DNA of 64,000 nt from Lactobacillus panisapium (GTDB lineage: Bacteria > Bacillota > Bacilli > Lactobacillales > Lactobacillaceae), in NCBI RefSeq assembly GCF_019469265.1, contig NZ_CP048268.1, positions 1,753,001-1,817,000 on the forward strand. The letters run 5' to 3'. The notes under the pieces are model-generated. The model did no database searches and had not been told where the DNA came from. It saw only the letters and a list, made by a program, of their open reading frames with translations. The position numbers and the translations under genes are program-made. Of this stretch, positions 61,520-64,000 are shown piece after piece (position 1 is the stretch's first letter; each line of letters begins with the position of its first letter).

Positions 61520-62497
61520 TTATATATTTTGCTTATTTTCTTGGTACCTAGTATTGAACAATGGACTAAGCGGTTCATTCTTTTGAATACACTTAATCGC
61601 ATCTCCAATAAGTGGACCGACTGAAACAAGTAAAGTCTTATCCAACTTCTTCTCGGCAGGTTGGTTAATTGAGTCTGTTAATACTAAATTTTTAATCGGA
61701 GAATCATTCAGTCTCTTAATTGCTGGGCCAGACAATACAGCGTGAGTGGCACTAGCATAGACTTCAGTTGCACCCGCATCAATTAATGCTTGTGCTGCTA
61801 AAGTAATTGTTCCAGCAGTATCAATCATATCATCGATAATGATTGCTCTTTTGCCTTTAACATCACCAATAATATTCATAACTTCAGCGACATTGGCACG
61901 TGGGCGACGTTTATCCACAATCGCAATTGACGTACCCAAAAATTCTGCTAACTTTCTAGCACGGGTAACGCCACCATGATCAGGCGACACAACTACAGCA
62001 TTTTTTTCTAAGTGATTACTTAAGAAATAATCTGCAAGTAGTGGTGCACCCATCAAATTATCCACAGGAATATCGAAGAAACCTTGAATTTGTGGTGCAT
62101 GCAAGTCAAGTGACAATACTCTAGTTGCGCCAGCTTCTTGTAGCATATCTGCTACTAGCTTGGCGGTAATTGGTTCACGTGGACGTGTTTTACGGTCTTG
62201 GCGAGCATAGCCGTAATAGGGAATCACAATATTAATCGTCTGTGCACTTGCACGGCGGACGGCATCAATCATGATTAACAATTCCATCAAATTGTCATTG
62301 ACTGGAACACTGGTTGACTGAATCAAATATACGTCTTTGCCTCGGACAGATTCGTCAATATTAATTTGAATCTCGCCATCGCTAAAGCGCTGCACACTGG
62401 ATTCACTTAGTGGAATACCAACGCGATCAGCAATCTTTTGCGCTAACGGCACATTCGAATTAAGGGCAAACAACATCATATTGTCTTTATAAGACAT
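61520..62497 (-). CDS. prs: Ribose-phosphate pyrophosphokinase
   Basis: A 325-residue enzyme that makes PRPP from ribose 5-phosphate and ATP, feeding purine, pyrimidine, His and Trp synthesis. It shows [53 protein letters not shown] and the PRPP loop [18 protein letters not shown] lies before the ATG. Monocistronic. Confidence 0.96.
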   Translation of the reverse strand: MSYKDNMMLFALNSNVPLAQKIADRVGIPLSESSVQRFSDGEIQINIDESVRGKDVYLIQSTSVPVNDNLMELLIMIDAVRRASAQTINIVIPYYGYARQDRKTRPREPITAKLVADMLQEAGATRVLSLDLHAPQIQGFFDIPVDNLMGAPLLADYFLSNHLEKNAVVVSPDHGGVTRARKLAEFLGTSIAIVDKRRPRANVAEVMNIIGDVKGKRAIIIDDMIDTAGTITLAAQALIDAGATEVYASATHAVLSGPAIKRLNDSPIKNLVLTDSINQPAEKKLDKTLLVSVGPLIGDAIKCIQKNEPLSPLFNTRYQENKQNI

Positions 62498-62756
62498 AAT
62501 TTCCTCCGTATAATATTTGTCTACAACTTATTATTTTACCAAAAGTTGCCGAAAAAAAGTTAATAACCATATTTATTATTCAACTTTAACCAGCGACATT
62601 CAAGCCCTTAGGGCTAATTATTCAGGAAAAATGGCATTTTTTTCTAGCTTAGCATAGCTTTTTAAACTAAAAACTTAACAACTTAGTCATTTTATCGCTT
62701 TATCACTTAACTTAAACACTTCAAGAAAGCATGTCATAAATTACGCTAATTAAACC
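62498..62756. other. Intergenic region before prs
   Basis: Presumed prs promoter region. No open frame with an RBS, and no strong hairpin apart from the murQ terminator beyond it. Confidence 0.4.
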
Positions 62757-62800
62757 AGAAAAACCTTGAATCACATTATTAATGCTACCAAGGTTTAATT
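62757..62800 (-). terminator. Terminator of murQ
   Basis: Arms AAACCTTG and CAAGGTTT around about 20 bases, then TTTTC on the minus strand. Confidence 0.65.
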
Positions 62801-62802
62801 CA

Positions 62803-63702
62803 TTATTTATTCGCCTGCAAAACCGCGGCAACATTACCGTGTGCTTTTGCCAGTAAATCCCTAGCATCTGCCTTTGACCTACCAGTTTCAATCATAATAA
62901 TTGCTACAGAAACATCATTTGCGCTATTGTGTAAAGCCGTCATTGCTTCACTAGTAGAAACACCGGTTGTTGTGCTAATAATGCGGCATGCACGGTCAAT
63001 TAGCTTGGCATTAGTCGGCTGAACGCCAATCATGACGTTTTGGTAAACCTTCCCCTGCTTAATCATCACACCGGTGGAAATCATATTTAAAATCATTTTT
63101 TGTGCGGTACCAGCCTTCATTCGTGTCGAGCCCGTGATAACTTCTGGGCCAACAACAGCTTCAATACCAATTTCTGCATGTGAGCTGATTACGGCATTCG
63201 GAACACAAGCAATTGCAATCGTTAACGCACCAACCTCGTTAGCAAAATCAAGGCTGCCAACTACATAAGGCGTTCGGCCACTCGCTGCTAAACCTATCAC
63301 CGTGTCTTTTGCAGATAAATGAAGTTGACGCAAATCTTGCTGACCGAGCTCAAGGTCATCTTCTGCTCCCTCAACCGCCTGTAGCATTGCCTGTTTACCG
63401 CCTGCAATTAAGCCAACTGCCCGCTCTGGCTTAATGCCATAGGTCGGGACTAGCTCAGCTGCATCAAGTACTCCCAGCCGGCCACTGGTGCCTGCACCAA
63501 TATAAATTAGACGGCCGCCTTGCTGATACCGTTTAGCTGCAGCGTCAATTGCTCGCGCAATTTGTTGATCCTGCTGGCCAACAGCTGCAGCAACTTTTTG
63601 ATCTTCATGATTGATTGTACGAACCATCTCAAACGTTGACATCGAATCGATGTTCATCGTGTTGGGATTGCGTTCTTCGGTAATTAAATCTTTAATGTTC
63701 AT
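62803..63702 (-). CDS. murQ: N-acetylmuramic acid 6-phosphate etherase
   Basis: A 299-residue SIS-fold lyase that removes the lactyl ether from MurNAc 6-phosphate, giving GlcNAc 6-phosphate and lactate in cell-wall recycling. It shows ITEERNPNTMNIDSMS, YIGAGTSGRLGVLDAAE (with the catalytic Glu), VIGLAASGRTPYVVG and EVITGSTRMKAGTAQKMI. It follows a PTS EIIA gene by 15 bp, which may feed a MurNAc PTS. Confidence 0.96.
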   Translation of the reverse strand: MNIKDLITEERNPNTMNIDSMSTFEMVRTINHEDQKVAAAVGQQDQQIARAIDAAAKRYQQGGRLIYIGAGTSGRLGVLDAAELVPTYGIKPERAVGLIAGGKQAMLQAVEGAEDDLELGQQDLRQLHLSAKDTVIGLAASGRTPYVVGSLDFANEVGALTIAIACVPNAVISSHAEIGIEAVVGPEVITGSTRMKAGTAQKMILNMISTGVMIKQGKVYQNVMIGVQPTNAKLIDRACRIISTTTGVSTSEAMTALHNSANDVSVAIIMIETGRSKADARDLLAKAHGNVAAVLQANK

Positions 63703-63717
63703 TAATTCTTCTCATTT

Positions 63718-64000
63718 TTATTTGGTTTTAACTGTTACAGCATCTTGGTTAATTTCTACTTGACCAGCAGCAAGCGGCGTAATTTGAGCAACATCTTCCA
63801 TATTAGTAATGATTGTCATTACATCTGTTGGCTTACCTGCAGCTTTAAGAGCAGCAAGATCAACTTTTGCAATAATGTCTCCGCGTTTAACGTGTTGACC
63901 GCTGGCAACCTCAATTGAAAATGGTGCACCCTCTAATTCAACCGTGTCTATGCCAAAATGTAGCACTAATTCTAATGGGCCGGTTGCTGACTCCATCGTA
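63718..64000 (-). CDS. PTS EIIA, glucose (Crr) family, C-terminal part
   Basis: The frame enters from beyond base 64000; about 94 residues up to the C-terminus are present. LELVLHFGIDTVELEGAPF contains the active-site His (H of LHFGIDT), and VASGQHVKRGDIIAKVD and MTIITNMEDV follow the EIIA-Glc barrel. It may be a separate EIIA or the end of a IICBA protein; the missing N-terminal side decides. Being upstream of murQ it probably supports MurNAc or glucose uptake. Confidence 0.88.
   Translation of the reverse strand, partial: TMESATGPLELVLHFGIDTVELEGAPFSIEVASGQHVKRGDIIAKVDLAALKAAGKPTDVMTIITNMEDVAQITPLAAGQVEINQDAVTVKTK

Noticed and set aside
61495..61530. AT-only stretch as a possible origin or attachment site
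   Set aside because: Short, without DnaA boxes or direct repeats of attachment type. Lies between prs and its terminator.

Overview
The window is 64 kb of AT-rich, gene-dense chromosome from a Lactobacillus-type member of the Firmicutes. This follows from the C69 dipeptidase, the rpoE-pyrG-murA block, the FabT/FabK-type fatty acid operon, the arginine deiminase operon, many mannose-family PTS operons and strong AGGAGG ribosome binding sites. I cannot name the species. No tRNA, rRNA, CRISPR array, prophage or insertion sequence is visible. Most genes lie on the minus strand.

Layout: 1-2.1 kb holds the end of a dipeptidase gene, the decayed end of a PfkB-type sugar kinase (FrlD-like) and a GntR regulator, flanked by a 43-bp direct repeat. 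2.1-7.9 kb is an ascorbate-family PTS operon (PRD regulator, IIB, IIC, transketolase). 8.2-17.9 kb holds an orphan membrane protein, a fructan locus (LevR, a mannose-family PTS behind a sigma-54 promoter, GH32 hydrolase, VOC protein, fructokinase) and a small membrane protein. 18.1-19.6 kb has a broken toxin gene with an intact antitoxin, and a secreted protein. 19.9-24.1 kb is housekeeping (murA, pyrG, rpoE, DUF1934). 24.3-33.9 kb is the complete type II fatty acid operon, with birA divergent from it behind a FabT box. 35.1-41.3 kb has a second broken toxin/antitoxin pair and the arc operon with a PucR/CdaR-type regulator. 43.6-44.9 kb is an HD-domain phosphohydrolase.

The most unusual part is 41.4-43.4 kb. 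An Rgg-family regulator is followed by four separate, very short, leaderless peptide genes of 13-17 codons. Each has a strong RBS, its own terminator, a palindromic box about 70-85 bp upstream of its start and a conserved 3' element. Peptide sequences and 3' elements show an A-B-A'-B' order, so an ancestral two-peptide unit was probably duplicated. This looks like a multi-peptide RRNPP (intracellular peptide-sensing) system whose peptides have no secretion leader.

45-58 kb holds two further mannose-family PTS operons with SIS-domain sugar-phosphate enzymes, probably for fructosamine-type (Amadori) or amino sugars. Between them lie three GntR/HutC regulators and an MFS transporter. 58-64 kb carries a two-subunit ABC exporter, prs, murQ and the end of a glucose-family EIIA.

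Main themes: sugar uptake by PTS with intracellular hydrolysis or deglycation, several cre-like sites pointing to CcpA control, membrane lipid synthesis under FabT, arginine catabolism and a candidate peptide-signalling locus.
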